A stretch of 64,000 nt of DNA from Hyposmocoma kahamanoa (GCF_003589595.1 NW_020653765.1:2234046-2298045), one strand, 5' to 3'. Shown: positions 34,869 to 46,529, counted from the first letter of the stretch. Translations and numbers: made by a program. Notes: generated by a model from the sequence alone, not told the origin.

Positions 34869-35138
34869 GAGCGGTTACACACGGCGGCTTTTAGCAGCGA
34901 TGCAAACGCGATGCATTTGCGTCTACCTTTACATACACGCGCGACTGGCTTCGATACAAACGCGCGATTGCATCGATACAAACACGCGATTGCATTGATA
35001 CACTTGTGATTTATAAGCGATTGCATCGATGCAATCGCGCGTTTGTATCGAAGCAGTCGCGCGTATGCATCGATGCAATCGTCTATAAATCGCATTTGTA
35101 GTGCTAAAATAGTGTGTTAAAAAAGTGTGTAACCACTC
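34869..35138. mobile_element. PIF/Harbinger-like MITE
   Basis: Terminal repeats GAGCGGTTACACAC and GTGTGTAACCACTC (one mismatch), flanked on both sides by TTA (34866-34868 and 35139-35141), the three-base TWA duplication typical of PIF/Harbinger. The 270-bp interior is rich in GCGATTGCATCGAT-type words and is itself nearly palindromic (CGATTGCATCGAT around 35030). Confidence 0.75.
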
Positions 35139-35704
35139 TTAATCATCGTATTGTTTTTTAAATTCAAACATTGTCGGTTTTAAGATAAAATTCACTTAAA
35201 CTAACTTAAGTCACATCGAGTCATGAATAAGATAAGAAGATAATTAAGATTTTGTGTTTTACCTGCAAGTGGATTTTAATGTTATTGAATCTACATAGTT
35301 TTTTCCAAATGCACTTTTATAATTAAGAACACTACGCACTTACAACATTTTTCTTGTCGGAGGTGTTTTCCCAATGAAATAAAAATAGAAAATAAACTCC
35401 CTTTTGACCAAAATGTGACTTAGTGAGTTTTACCTTTTAACTGCACACCGTCTCGCCATTGAAGAGCAGAATTCCAAACGCACCAAATCCAACCATTGAC
35501 ACTCTATCGACAAACAACTGAGATGATTTAAAATTAGCAGACTTGGGACTACAGAATTAGCAGACATGTCTCATACTAGAAAATCCCCTGAGCCATGAGT
35601 ATCAGAGCAATGGAAATAATTTAGGGGCATTGCCCAAAACACCGAGACTAGAACCAATTTACAATTGGTTATAACTAAAATTCGTATAATTGGTAATTTT
35701 TTTC

Positions 35705-35932
35705 ACCGGCTTCCGTGGCCGAACGGTTACCATGCCGGTCTGCCACGCATATTTCTCACGGGTTCGATTCCCGGGCCGGGAGAAAAACTTGTATGGCCAA
35801 TATTTATTTCTCTCGTGAATTTGAGTCTTGTGTTGAGTTTGTGGTGTTCTACGTATGTGTCCATGTCACCCACGACAAAGGGTTTCTTTAGTGCGGGGCT
35901 ATGAGTGTGTGCGTTATCATTATTTATATATT
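35705..35932 (+). repeat. SINE-A copy 6
   Basis: TCCGTGGCCGAACGGTTACC, CACGGGTTCGATTCCCGGGC, TTTATTTCTCTCGTGAA, then GTGCGGGGCTATGAGTGTGT and a TAT-rich tail. A few bases (TGTTGAG) are added in the body. Confidence 0.87.
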
Positions 35933-36279
35933 CATCAATTCACACCAACTGACAATATTAAGTACCTATGTGTTTATATTTATATGCGTGTATATTGACG
36001 TTGTCTATTATACATTACATAATCTGTATATTAGTAAGTAATACTTATGTAAGTAACGGTATTTGTTTTTACTGATAGTTTATAACATGTGTTCCTCTTT
36101 CTCTCTTGCTTATACTTTTAAAACTGATACCACTAATCAATTACGTTAATTCGTCAAATATCTTTATACGAAGTGAAAATAGATTTGTTGTCATATCGAT
36201 CATTGCTCATCTCTTCTTTTTCACTGTTAGCGGGAGATATTGCTACAAACATCTACAAATACGTCATGTCACTAAAATA

Positions 36280-36372
36280 AAGTCATTGTCATGCATGCTG
36301 CCACGGGGATTCGAACCATCGACTGTCATCAATTGAGAACCAATCGTTTTTCCACTGGGCTACCACCGCTCT
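36280..36372 (-). repeat. SINE-E-type tRNA-like head
   Basis: The - strand has AGCGGTGGTAGCCCAGTGG (A box) and CGATGGTTCGAATCCCCGTGG (B box). The body differs from other SINE-E copies. A sister head lies at 60158-60232. Confidence 0.6.
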
Positions 36373-36519
36373 TATTTCATACATATTTTGCAAAATATAT
36401 CAAGTATTTATATTCTTATAAATAGGGCCTACTTCTCCGATTATTCATTTCTATATTCGTAAAGTCTTGTCTATCACTGTTCAAACCATAAGTCATATTT
36501 TGAAAGTATATTTGTACTA

Positions 36520-36735
36520 GACAACATCATATACGTTACTCCAATCCCAAAGTAATTAACTAAAGCAAATCAAATAATGGAAATCAGAAACAACAACGGT
36601 ACCACAAACACCCAGATCCAAGACAATATAGAACATTTAATTGTCTACATTCACCCGGCCTTGGCTTGAACCGGGACTTCAGGGATGGCTACAACATAAA
36701 AATCGGTGTGCAAGCCACTCGACCACGGAGGTCGT
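36520..36735 (-). repeat. SINE-D, full copy with head
   Basis: The - strand begins GACCTCCGTGGTCGAGTGGC (A box) and CCCGGTTCAAGCCAAGGC (B box), runs through TGTTTGTGGTACCG and TTAATTACTTTGGGATTGG and ends ATATGATGTTGTCTA. Confidence 0.8.
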
Positions 36736-36739
36736 CAAA

Positions 36740-37365
36740 TATGAGAAATGACCACAATTAAAAAGGACCACTTCTGAAATTGACAATTTCTTGAATTGAC
36801 CAATTATAACATTCTTGTTCCTTCGGATTTAAAAAATGAAAATATTTAACGAAACTTCTATGTTTATTTGGTTTTTATATTTATTTAAAAACAAACTAAA
36901 ATAACTTTAGAATACGTATTTAACCATCCATAAACACTAACGGCCTCTGAAACAAAAACAAAACAAAAAACAGTTATTCGGAATGTATATATAGTACGAA
37001 ATATAAATGGTGAACAGTTAACTTTATTTTAATTTAAATAACTGAATTATTAAATATATAATCTTTTTTTTTTATTTTTGATTTAGTGTCTGTTTAAGTT
37101 ATATCTAAATGTTTTAAAATGAATGTTGAGCACAGTAATAATTGGGCACAGATATGCCTGTTGTATTAATTTTTAAGTGTTTTTATTTTCCTCACTTTCT
37201 GTACCTGATGTCTGTACATTGTGCCATAAATAAAAATAAATAAATAATATTTATAACTGAATTAATTCAAAAATTGAAATTAAATTCTTTTTTCAGGACG
37301 AATGTAAAAATTATACTTGAAATTTGTTGTATTATGAAAAGCCTGATGATGACATTACAACAATA
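36740..37365. other. No gene seen
   Basis: Very AT-rich. CCATAAATAAAAATAAATAAAT near 37225 resembles the 3' tail of a retroelement. Confidence 0.5.
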
Positions 37366-37369
37366 CAGT

Positions 37370-37430
37370 GATTAAAATCCGGAAAAATACATTCATTTCC
37401 TATGTCTAACTATCGCGAAAACGTAAGAAC
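37370..37430 (+). repeat. Penelope-like arm fragment
   Basis: GATTAAAATCCGGAAAAATA, TTCATTTCCTATGT and ATCGCGAAAACGTAAGAACT match the outer end of the arm at 48455-48515. Confidence 0.6.
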
Positions 37431-37851
37431 TCCATAATATAGTAGGCAACCAGAAGGGTATAAAGCCTAAATATTAACTCGTGAAACCAAATACTGTAGT
37501 AACTATAGTACAGTACAGGTCCAACCTAGTTTAAGCACCAGTCTTCCACCTCACAATTTCACTGTATCATGTTCTTTACTCTAAATACCCTGTAATTTGT
37601 ATTGTTAAAGTGGAAAGAACAATAAATATTTTTTTGAATTTCTTTAACTCAAAATCGTGGTTTTGAAAATCAAAAAATTACTACCAATAAATATATTATG
37701 TATAACTAAAAATATTCGCATTAGTCGCAGTAAGGTCCATTCAATATTTTTTCTTTTATTTTCAAATCGTATTTTCTCAGTTACACAATTTTGAATTACG
37801 ACAGTTAGATAACCACAGACCACATAATAGACAACAGTTACAACAAGTTAC

Positions 37852-38135
37852 AAGCCGTGGTAGCTTAATGGTTTGACCCACCTACTACCTACCTCTTAAG
37901 CGGGGGCTGTGGGTTCGAATCCGGGTTCGCATTTATGAGTTTCTCGGAATTAATGTGCATAAATTTAATTTGAAATTTACCATGAAGGAAAACATCGTAC
38001 TGAAACCTGTTCATAACACTCGGCAAAACTTGTGAAGTCCCCAAACCGCATTGGGTTAGCGTGGCGGACAATGGCCTAAACCCTCGTCTGAAAGGAGAGC
38101 CGTGCCCAGCAATAGGACGTATAATCAGTTGAGAC
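37852..38135 (+). repeat. SINE-E, full copy
   Basis: GCCGTGGTAGCTTAATGGTT (A box), GCTGTGGGTTCGAATCCGGG (B box), a GTGAAGTCCCCAAACCGCAT box, TGGCGGACAATGGCCTAAAC and the end GAGCCGTGCCCAGCAATAGG. Confidence 0.82.
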
Positions 38136-38145
38136 AGCAGTTAGT

Positions 38146-38224
38146 TTTAGAAGCAGTAGACTTCCTTGTGCAAGAGTTCGTTCAGAGACGTACTACCACC
38201 TTGAACTATTACTGCCGCATTTCT
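38146..38224 (+). repeat. Rep-B 5' fragment
   Basis: AAGCAGTAGACTTCCTTGTG, CAAGAGTTCGTTCAGAGACG and CTATTACTGCCGCATTTCTC. Confidence 0.65.
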
Positions 38225-38630
38225 CATTTTTAAGTTTTGCTAAGTTAGCATTATATAAAGATCATTATAGAATATAAATCAGAATTTACACGATTTTAAA
38301 ATTTTACATTCCCGTATAAAAAAGAATCCTATTAAATTGATTTATTTACATCGATTTGTTTTCTCATAAGTGATACATTGACATTTTTTTAAACTGAAAT
38401 ACTTGAAAATTTTCAAAAAATAACATTGCAGAGGCATTAAACACTAAATAATAAGGGTCCATAATAATAAACTAATTTTCTAATTTCTCGAAAAATTACA
38501 GGTAACCCATAACAAACTCGATTTTTTTTCCGAACTAATGTTTGTTCGAATTTTTATTACACCGAAAACCGAATTATAATGAAACCGTTGTTCTTTCAGG
38601 ATATGTTGGATGTTTATCGCAGACACGACT

Positions 38631-38660
38631 AGGTTCGGTTAGGTTAGGTTAAGTTAGGTT
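38631..38660 (+). repeat. Interstitial (TTAGG)n tract, degenerate
   Basis: TTCGG, TTAGG, TTAGG, TTAAG, TTAGG in tandem: three exact and two one-off units of the insect telomere repeat. Confidence 0.75.
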
Positions 38661-39384
38661 TAAAAGAAAAAACATTTTCCTCTAAAATTTCTTTCGAAGT
38701 TATGAGAATTCGAGCAACCGTTATTTCAGGAAATTGTCATTTCAGACTACTGGTAGGTAACCAAAATTACAGTATACTCGTATGTATTGTAGTTATCCTA
38801 CTTCAAAGTGACCAATGAAGTTTCTTTTTCATGACATCAAAAAAAAGTAACAGGATGACGTGCTACTGGTGATAAGCAGATTATTGGCACGTCAACCAAT
38901 AAATACGACTCGCAGAACCGGTCCGGTTCCTAAAATTTTGATTTTCAGTGCTAAGCTCAGCTCAGGTCCCGGTAATAACGGTACTTTTTGAAAAGCCTAA
39001 ACTGCAACCAGTACACATGCATTTCCGGGTTGTTCGTATCTAAACAATAATTTACGTAATAATAATACCATAGATAATAAAGAAAGACTTCATTCTCTAA
39101 TTGAAACGAAAGGTTTTTCTTTATATTACTATTAAATTTAACGTAACATAACATCGTAAAATCACATTGTAGTTAAGTAATAAGTTTCAGTAGCATTAAA
39201 TGGCAGTAACGTGCGTCCGTGCGAAGTTGCCAACGGGCGAAATTATTCATAACTCAGTAGTTAGGTAGTTCCTTGGTACCGGGAGTACCGTGAATCTATA
39301 ATTGCAGTACCGGGTGTGATTGCACCTCACTGGTACCGAGATTTCGCGATATTTTCTTAACCGGTGAATTCCCGGGAGCATGCC

Positions 39385-39620
39385 CTACCCATAACCGTTG
39401 CAGTGCCGCGACTCCGAGCTTTAAATCGCAAAGACCTGACAGACATTGCCACTGTGTCTGTCACCCTAAGATGTGAAATTGACAAGTCCTGCAAGTGCCT
39501 GTAATACCCTTCAAAACACGGAACACAGTAATGCTCACATTACTGCTTGGCGGCATAATAGGTATGATGGCGGTATTTCCCTGGACGAACTCTTTCACCA
39601 GATTCTCCACTACTAGTACG
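39385..39620 (-). repeat. Rep-B copy (first of a same-strand pair)
   Basis: CCATAACCGTTGCAGTGCCG, GACCTGACAGACATTGCC, CACATTACTGCTTGGCGGCA, TCCCTGGACGAACTC. Diverged; lies head-to-tail with the next copy. Confidence 0.8.
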
Positions 39621-39647
39621 TAAATAAATAGTTGACTCAAAATTTTT

Positions 39648-39925
39648 TTTTTTGATATCAAGTGTCGCTGGTAAGCGACACGCCTGTCCATAACAGTTGC
39701 AGTACCACTCGGAGCTTCGATCGCAAAGTCTGAAGGACACTGCGACTGCAACCCTGAGATATAAGTTGACAAGTTCCATTTACCCCAAATTTCATCAGCA
39801 CCCTTACCCTTCAAAACCGGAACGTAATTTTCTTATGATCACATTACAGCTTGGTGGCAGAAATAGGTAAGGTAGGCAGTACTTCCCTGGACGAACTCCT
39901 TCACAAAGAGCTCTACTGCTACTAA
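39648..39925 (-). repeat. Rep-B copy (second of a same-strand pair)
   Basis: GATATCAAGTGTCGCTGGTA, CACGCCTGTCCATAACAGTT, ATAAGTTGACAAGTTCC, ATTACAGCTTGGTGGCAGAA and TCACAAAGAGCTCTACTGCT. Full length. Confidence 0.85.
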
Positions 39926-40400
39926 ACTTGTACCTAATTATTTGCCACCTATATATGTATAATAAATGTGTGGAAGGAGGACTATTAAAATCTTTTAAAA
40001 TTTTTAACATTCTTCAGAACACCTATCCAGCTCTCCTTATCATAACTAACGAAATCGACATTTTTAGCGAAATTGTGTTATTAAAATATCTGGGATGAGC
40101 GAAATGAGTTCTTCGACCCCCTCTAATCGGTTTTTAATAACTTATTTAGTTTCAGTTTTCTTATAAGTAGACCTAAAGTTTAGGTCCCAACATCTCGAAA
40201 GTTACCGAAAGGCAAGGCGTTAGTTATGACAAGGAGGGCAGAATCATAAAACTATAATGAAATTTATAGTTATCTAGTTCAAAAAGAAAAAGTTACTATT
40301 GTAAGATCCTAAATTTTAAATAGTAATTGTCTTTTGTATTAAAAAATAAAGAACCGTTTCTTAAAAGTGGTTAAAGGTTTTGGAATTATCTTTTCAATAA

Positions 40401-40423
40401 CGCGGTAGTGTTTTGCTACCGCG
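40401..40423. repeat. Short perfect hairpin
   Basis: CGCGGTAG and CTACCGCG around TGTTTTG, 36 bases below the fallback stop of the Thr-rich gene. Role unknown. Confidence 0.65.
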
Positions 40424-40539
40424 CTACGCAAAAAATCGCTAAAACTGCAACTTTCTCATCACTTAATGGGAAACAGATAATAAGGACAAAAGCAAAATCC
40501 TAGTATCATTTTTTTTAAATAAAAATTACGTAAACTTAC

Positions 40540-41879
40540 CCCAAACGTCCGTCTTGTAGTTGTAGTTTTAGTGGTCGTAACCTTTTTGTATCGTGGTCTC
40601 ATCCAAATAGGTCTCACTGGTTGTTCCTTCGCTTCCACATTTACTTTAGTCGTGGTCACAACCCCTGTTACGTCATCATCTTTTGACGTTTCCTTACCTT
40701 CAGTTGTCACCACAATCTCTGTTACGTCCTTGTCCGTCGTTGTCTCATCAACTTCCGTCATATTCTCATTATCTTCCATCGCCGTCTCTGTCTCTGTAAT
40801 ATCCTTGTCTGAAGCGGTCAAATCCCCTTCAGTGTTCGTGGTTTCATTATCCTTATTTGTTTTTAACTGTATTGTACTATTGACATAATTTTGTTCAGTT
40901 ACATTTCGAATCATTGTTGACGTACGTGATTTTTTAAATAAAGTTCTCGTCGGTATGGTATGAGCATTATTCATAGTAACACTAATCACTTTTCTGGTCG
41001 TTGTGGTTCCACTCCTTACACCCTGCAACCGCACCCGGTTAAGGTTCCAACTTGCTCGAAGATCACTCTTTTCTGGAAGCATTATTATTGATTTCGAAAC
41101 AGCCTCTAGATCCACTGTACTTTCTGTAGCCGCCCTCGTTTCTGGATTCACAGTATTTTCTAGTTTCATAGTTTCTGTCTGCCCATTTACTTCTGGAGTC
41201 GTTATAGATTCGGAAATTCCTCCAATTTCTGATTGTATTGCTAACTTAACCACAGCGACATTTCCTGGTACTTTTATGGTTAAAGATTTTGGCGAAACCA
41301 GTAAACCTTTCTTTCTTGTGGCTTGCGTCTTAGATTTTCGTTGTGGGGTCGTATCGATATTTTTGTTAAAATGATTTATGGAGTGCAATAATTTGTTTAT
41401 ATCCATGTTTAAATTACGATTTTCGTAATAATATGAAGTCATGTTATGGTATTTTTTTCCTCGTTTCAGTCTAGGCGTATAAGTGTGTTCAAAATACCTA
41501 GATTTAGTATGCTTTGCCCCGAATATCTTATCGCCTCCAAGCACCTTTTTTCTTCTCATATTTTTATCTTTTGTGCTGAACGCGAAAGTGACATCAGAAT
41601 TTTCGAAATGTACCTCTGTTTGTTTTCCCTTAGACTTTCTTTCCCTTTGTATATTTGCTCTTTTCTCTAACTCGTTTCTAAATTCGTCCAAGGATAAATA
41701 GGCGTGGGGCACTCGGCTCTCGAGTGGATTGTCAATGTAAACGAGAGGACCGGTATCAGTTTTCTCTTTTATCTCAAGATTGTGTGCTTTATAACCATTA
41801 ACTAGTTTAAGCTTCCGGACGTGGATATCGAATTCTCTGTTCAGCAGACGCAACTGTCGGCGACTTACCACCCCCTCTT
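40540..41879 (-). CDS. secreted Thr-rich protein, exon 2 (main exon, unknown family)
   Basis: A 1340-bp open exon, by far the longest open frame in the window. Acceptor AATTAACAG precedes 41879; it starts in phase 2 and reads EEGVVSRRQLRLLNREFDIH. With exon 1 it gives about 497 residues to a GTAAGT donor at 40539-40534, phase 0. If that donor is ignored, the frame closes 27 codons later at 40459 with a hydrophobic, intron-like tail, so a further 3' exon is likely. The first 150 residues are basic and charged (LEKRANIQRERKSKGK). The middle has Lys/Arg clusters, and the last 200 are rich in Thr, Glu and Asp with short imperfect repeats (TEVDETTTDKDVTEIV, then TTTKTTTTRRTFG). Low complexity and many Ser/Thr suggest an O-glycosylated, mucin-like or matrix protein, but no known domain is visible. 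Plus-strand ORFs over this stretch are antisense shadows. Confidence 0.75.
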
Positions 41880-42301
41880 CTGTTAATTAAAATTCAGGTT
41901 TTAAATATTAATTTATCGTTATAGATTCTTTGTGACTATAGGAGGTCAAAGTCCCATTTAACATAGGCCTCCACGATTTATTGTCACAGCTGGAATAAAT
42001 AAATAATCTGCGAACCTAAGGTTTTTGCATCTGATCTAATGGAACTCTTAGCGACATACACCTGGACTTCACCTCGCCTGGCGAGAAAACCACTGTTTGA
42101 ACACTGCATTTACTTACTTGTAAGCTCATAATCCTTTCTTCCTCATAATTTATGAATTTCTTTGACTGATGTGATTTAACTTCATGTGACTATTTATCTT
42201 TCTGAATTCCATATTTGGTGACTTTTATTTTCTAAATGGACTTTTTACTAGGATGCTTTTGTAAAGAACCAATGACGTCAATGAAACATACAAATTCTCA
42301 C

Positions 42302-42452
42302 CATGTGCATCTCCAACCGCTTCCTTATAATTCTCATACAAATCCAAAACAAATTCTTCAGGAAGAGCTTTGGGTACATCGTCTGCCTCCGTGAGCTGAC
42401 TTTCAACGACCAATATTAAAAAACCTAGAACTGCATATTGGAAATGCAACAT
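42302..42452 (-). CDS. secreted Thr-rich protein, exon 1 (signal peptide)
   Basis: The exon opens with ATG at 42452 in an AAAAAATG context. Residues 1-20 (MLHFQYAVLGFLILVVESQL) form a hydrophobic signal peptide, followed by an acidic segment TEADDVPKALPEEF and LDLYENYKEAVGDAH. The exon ends in phase 1 at a GTGAGA donor (42301-42296). Its last G joins AA of the exon at 41879 to give Glu, keeping the frame open. A second ATG 16 bases upstream (42468) is out of frame and would overlap the start as a short upstream ORF. I do not recognise the family. Secretion is inferred from the signal peptide alone. Confidence 0.65.
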
Positions 42453-42454
42453 TT

Positions 42455-43880
42455 TTTAATCTGCTCATGATTTACCGTACGAGTACAATCGCTTGTCGTG
42501 TGAACGCTCCGATGAAATTTAATTCTGTATCGTTTGTTAACATTTGTTTATCAGAAAATATGTTTGACAATCATTTCTTTACTTGTAATTTTCATTTTAC
42601 AACGTCGTTTGTATGATGACTAAGTCTCATATCGGAGCAAGAATCGGTTTTATTTTTCAATGTCCATCCCGTTATTCAAATTGACAATCTCTTTTTGTCT
42701 CGTGTTTTCAAGCCAGAACATTTAGATAACAGTACAAAGCCACTATCTGCTCTATCGCCGCTATGAGTGGAATGTCGCGTTTTCATCTTTGCAATTATAC
42801 GATTAAGTACAAATTTGACAGTTAAGTAGACAATTTGTAGCCTCCTCCTTTGTAGAGTCCTCTTGCTTTCTGTAATAGGTACTAGGTTTAATTCCCATCG
42901 AAGGGCCAGCTCTAACAAATCTTTTCGAATCATTTGCAGTTGAGTTTACTCTAACATCTCTTCGTTTACACGTAAAGAAAACAACGCGATGAAACGTTTC
43001 GAAATCGTGTAAAGCCCCTTGTCCCCATTGACCAACACGTGTTGGATTATGATCCAAAGTAATCTGTTTAGACATTGACCTAATAGGCAAATGTGTTTAG
43101 AGGACATTCTTACCTGACAGATGATTATATACAGTTTAATAACGAAACAACTAGTGTTATATTGTAACACAATATATTAAAGACACAATATTACTTGTCC
43201 ATTGTAGTTACGCGTCTTAGCACTCGAGATATTTGTAAACTGTTAATTATCTGCCCTTGTATAACCCGTGCACAGGTGCGTGATATGATTATAAACATTG
43301 GCCTTATGAAGCCATAATTTAAGAATACTACGTGTATCAGATATTGACGGCACAAAAGTAGTCGTCAACTCATTTAACAACTTAATACTTAAGATTTGAA
43401 GCTGTTATGCAAAAAGAGCGGCTTTGCTGATGTGCAGAATTAAAGGCAGCGGCAAGCCTCGTGAATGTCATCGCGTGCAGGCTCCAGAGTTCTTTTCATG
43501 AGCAATGGACCCGAATGCATTAATGTATACAAAAAAATGCATGTTTATTTCAAATACTAACCCTATTTTAAGTGTACTGTTACTAACCCTTATGGATGAA
43601 TATCCGAAATATATTTTTTTTTCAATTTGAATTTGAATAACGCCTAACTGCATATTCCTCCAACTCATCTTTCGCGTACTGAAAAATCATGATCATTTCA
43701 AGTTGTTCATTCTATTATAATGTTATCAGAATATCTCCTGATGACTAACGCTTTAAGTTGATTATACCATTCAGTACACTACGCTTTGCTTGCATAGAAG
43801 AGTATGGCATATTAAGAATCTATATACCTACCTCAAATGGCTTCGGTTAATTGCGCATAACAGTGGAAGTGTTAAATTAA
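42455..43880. other. 5' flank of the Thr-rich gene; no other gene seen
   Basis: This stretch must contain the promoter or 5' exon of the - strand gene. No TATA or initiator is convincing. Short ORFs on the - strand at 42676-43170 overlap in several frames and look non-coding. Confidence 0.45.
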
Positions 43881-43884
43881 TCAC

Positions 43885-44123
43885 TTTGGAAATAATCTCA
43901 GTACCATGTACTAAAAAACCGACCACAAAAGTTATTCTCCCTAGTTTGCCACCCTTAGAGGTGGAATATTTTCTTCAAATTTAAATGGGACCACTTCTAA
44001 GATATCCTCTTTCCAAGAAAAAACGAATCATCAAAATCGGTTCACAAAGTTCTCGCGTAAGACACATAAAAAACATAGAGTTGAATTGAGAACCTCCTCC
44101 TTTTTTTGAAGTCGATTAAAAAT
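43885..44123 (+). repeat. Rep-K copy 5
   Basis: GCCACCCTTAGAGGTGGAAT, AATGGGACCACTTCTAAGAT, AATCGGTTCACAAAGTTCTC, GAGAACCTCCTCC and TTTTTGAAGTCGATTAAAAA. Lies about 480 bp upstream of the first ey coding exon. Confidence 0.75.
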
Positions 44124-44606
44124 ACATAGTAAAATTAAGTATATACACTGATTACTACGGCGTGAAAACACGATTCCTAAAAATGTTCACAATGGAAAAA
44201 AAACACAAACTTAATTCAAATTTTACAAGAAAAAACCGCTGTATTCAATGGGTATTTTACATATACCAATTGTTTTTATCAACTGCACTAAATAGAACAC
44301 AATCACAGTATAGTATACATATTATATTCCTACATTATCAAATTGCTTTAATGTCGTTTGTAAAAAAAAATAAAGCCAGTGTTCCTGACACTCGACCTAA
44401 GAAAAATGAACCGTATTATTACGGGAAAAATTTGAATTCGAGGTGAGGTAGTATCGACTCTTAATGGAGTTTCCTTCCAAACAACAATAGTAATTTTCTT
44501 GTAGGGCATTGAAATCTCGTTAAAGTTGCGACGTAGCGTCCGTGATGTCGTGCGTTATACTCACGATTTTCTTGTAGCTTAGACCTTGTGTACTCACAGT
44601 CGGACT

Positions 44607-44736
44607 ATGCCGCAGGGCGCCACCATAGAAGACTACGGCGTGTACACTATGCTGCCGGCGCAGCAGCTAGCGCCCATCAGCCCATGGCCCCCCGATGCCA
44701 ATCTGCTCGACCGCATGGACGACCTCGCCCACAAAG
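44607..44736 (+). CDS. ey: eyeless (Pax6) N-terminal coding exon
   Basis: The exon starts at an ATG with A at -3 and gives 43 codons before the donor: MPQGATIEDYGVYTML, then a Pro/Ala/Gln stretch, ending DRMDDLAHK. It ends in phase 1 (one G) at a GTAAAG donor. That G joins GT of the next exon to make a Gly codon directly before HSGVNQLGG, the start of the paired domain. It is clearly more GC-rich than the flanks, with coding-like third positions. The leading frame stays open to a possible acceptor (CTCACAG ending 44599), so the exon may begin near 44600 and the true start may lie in an upstream exon. The peptide does not resemble the fly Ey N-terminus I know; N-terminal segments of Pax6 vary between lineages. 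Assignment rests on splice phase and adjacency, not on homology of the peptide. Confidence 0.72.
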
Positions 44737-45168
44737 GTAAAGGTAATGGTGACTGCCATTTTTATTTTTGTTATTTGAGGGTGTTCAAAACGTTACATCA
44801 ATGTAATTCATCAGTTATTTCTACCATTTTATTAGCATTTACCTTCATTCACGAGCAATTTCGTTGTTTCGATAATTTACAATGCTTTTCATTAATTATT
44901 GAACACACTCAAATAAGGTTCACCATTTTTATATTATTTTTATAATAATTTCCGTAAGTTTAATACTTCGTTAAGAGAAAATCACGCACTGTACCGGTAA
45001 TCAGGCCAATTTAACTTCTTATAGAATATCCTGATTACCAAATATTAAATTCAAATAGTCGCACAATTCTTTCTTTGACCAATGGCCACAGAACTCGTAC
45101 TCATAAGACCTAATGTTAGCATCATTTCACCAAAAACAGGCGTTTCCAGAGTCTAAATTTTTAATTAA

Positions 45169-45465
<297 letters not shown>

Positions 45466-46529
45466 TAAGTACAGCGAACGTTGAAAGAGAAGGACAAGAA
45501 GATAAGAAAAAGAGACAAGGTATAATGTTGGAAGTAAACTATCCAGAGTGCGTAAGCAGTTGAACTAAGGTAGACCCATGAACAAATTGATTATAGTTAC
45601 AGTAAGTAATTAGTAAGTAGGGACCCAGATCGCGCAGTAAATCTTTGACAATTTTCAATTCAACATTTAATCATCAAAATGATCAGAATGTGTGCGTCCG
45701 TACATGGCGCGCGGGGCAGGCGCAACACATACAAGACACGCTGCTCTATTTGTATGGAGTTACCAAACTTGCCTTAATATACTATGAAACTACCGTCTGT
45801 TGTTTTTTTTTTATTCTATCCGTTACGGTGAAGACAAAGATTTAAAATCATACAGGCAAGTCTTAGTGAATTTTTTTTATAGTTTAAGGTAGATAAGATA
45901 ATTTATTCTTCAGTCCATTAATTGTATTTTATAGGCAATCGTCGCATCATCTTCGGTGGGTCGTCACATCCGAGTAAAGTCGATTCAGTACATCCTGAGT
46001 TCCTATTCAAGGAAAGTTATAAGAATTACAAGAAATGTCAATCCCATTGCCCATACATATACTAACTAACGATGTAAAAGTAACAATTTTTTACTGTAAT
46101 AGTCTGTATATTTTGTCTGTTGTGGTAGGTTCTCCTCGTAGCGAATTCTATCGAAATTCACCGGTCAAATATTGAGTAAAAATCGCATGTCTTCCTTAAC
46201 TTGACATTAGCGAGCTGTAACATTATAAAGAAAAAGAAGAAGAATGACTAACGATCTCTTTTGCCATAAACTGGGTTTAATTATAATATCGTCAATTCAG
46301 GGATCGCATAGGCTTAAAAATGTAAAGGTAATACTGAATTTAAGCGTTTAAACGTCAAAATAGTTGTCATATACATGACGTAATAGGGCCACATAGGGAC
46401 TTACAAAATTTCACACATACATAGGTAATTTTGTTCACATAGTTCGTATTATTTTTATGATTTTCATGTGATAAAAGCACTTTTGACTTATCACATGTGG
46501 CTTTATAATACCAAGGGTACACGTTTTCG

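Noticed and set aside
37855..37926. Functional tRNA gene at the SINE-E head
   Set aside because: Followed by a SINE body shared with other copies, and arm pairing is poor.
40571..41701. Plus-strand ORFs over the Thr-rich gene
   Set aside because: Antisense shadows of the long - strand exon, rich in Val/Ser because the other strand is Thr-rich.
44586..44606. Extended ey N-terminus beginning at a TTG codon (CTHSRT before the ATG)
   Set aside because: TTG is not a usual eukaryotic start, and a CAG acceptor at 44599 lies inside the extension; ATG 44607 is preferred.
44737..44945. Open frame continuing past the ey N-terminal exon donor
   Set aside because: It turns AT-rich and hydrophobic at the donor, and splicing gives a perfect paired-domain junction.
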